Positions 63,900-64,000 of a DNA stretch of 64,000 bases are shown here, piece after piece (positions within the stretch are counted from its first letter, which is position 1; each line of letters starts with the position of its first letter). The position numbers were made by a program, and so were the translations under genes. The notes below the pieces were generated by a model. That model had not been told where the DNA came from. It did not search any database and saw only the letters and a list, made by a program, of their open reading frames with translations. Origin of the DNA: Roseococcus suduntuyensis (GTDB lineage Bacteria > Pseudomonadota > Alphaproteobacteria > Acetobacterales > Acetobacteraceae). The DNA is taken from positions 1,318,736 to 1,382,735 of the forward strand of contig NZ_JACIDJ010000001.1 in NCBI RefSeq assembly GCF_014196305.1, given 5' to 3'.

Positions 63900-64000
63900 T
63901 CAGCACCAGCAGATGATCACGGCGGCGATGGCGACGGCGGAGGCGAAGTTCCGAGCGAGCTTGTCGTAGCGGGTGTGGATGCGTCGCCAGTCTTTCAGCC
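63900..64000 (-). mobile_element. 3' end of an IS5-family transposase (cut by window end)
   Basis: On the minus strand the last 33 codons read LKDWRRIHTRYDKLARNFAS then AVAIAAVIICWC and TGA (63900-63902). RRIxTRYDKLARNF...A is the characteristic C-terminus of IS5-group (IS427-like) DDE transposases. The stop is 13 bp from the maeB stop, so the element inserted directly behind maeB. The terminal inverted repeat should lie between 63887 and 63900 but cannot be proven without the other end. Confidence 0.82.

Overview
The window is about 70% G+C, gene-dense and built from short translationally coupled operons (ATGA, GTGA, TGATG and TAATG junctions throughout). Gene content points to a free-living alphaproteobacterium, most likely an Acetobacteraceae/Roseomonas-type organism. 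The signs are a tripartite tricarboxylate (Bug) binding protein, several ABC importers with catabolic genes, HslV with an alphaproteobacterial-type N-terminal propeptide, RibA with a decayed RibB-like half, and the order mutS-glnD-murJ-trpS. The taxonomic call is an inference from gene content.

Layout. 1-3.0 kb: tail of an unknown gene, an alpha/beta hydrolase, a Bug-type binding protein, then a GAF-GGDEF diguanylate cyclase behind two palindromes. 3.0-5.2 kb: the EF-P beta-lysylation pair epmA/epmB (divergent) and a tRNA-Lys(CUU). 5.2-7.8 kb: an Arg-rich secreted coiled-coil protein, an aldo/keto reductase and an Ldh_2 dehydrogenase. 7.77-7.99 kb: four tandem 56-bp hairpin repeats. 8-18.5 kb: a dipeptide-type ABC importer, a GntR regulator, an FAD amine oxidase-like enzyme, a class III aminotransferase, a C45 N-terminal-nucleophile hydrolase and a ureidoglycine aminohydrolase, which together look like a nitrogen-compound catabolic locus. 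18.6-20.6 kb: telA-xpaC with an unlisted 40-aa membrane peptide. 20.7-25.7 kb: a photolyase-related protein with apparently swapped domain order, a metallophosphoesterase without a stop codon, and a three-gene CoA-transferase operon.

25.7-35.3 kb: a GNAT enzyme, a hypothetical protein, a thioesterase, denD-ridA divergent from diaminopropionate ammonia-lyase, the ugpBAEC glycerol-3-phosphate importer and a MarR regulator. 35.5-42.4 kb: M17 aminopeptidase divergent from hslVU, a Cys-rich lipoprotein starting inside a perfect hairpin, an ABC1/AarF kinase-like protein and PepF. 42.5-53.5 kb: acyl-CoA synthetase, sterol-desaturase-like hydroxylase, nitronate monooxygenase, RutE-like reductase, an OmpR-type regulator, RibA, USP-TIGR02186-TauE and a 5'-nucleotidase. 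53.5-64 kb: trpS, murJ, glnD and mutS (minus strand), maeB (plus strand) and the 3' end of an IS5-family transposase at the window edge.

No phage, CRISPR array, rRNA or recognised defence system is present. The most unusual items are the permuted photolyase-like protein, the stop-less metallophosphoesterase overlapping an antisense operon, a CoA-transferase beta subunit without its expected catalytic glutamate, a start codon buried in a 15-bp perfect hairpin, and two families of intergenic hairpin repeats. No stretch longer than 300 bases lacks a gene.
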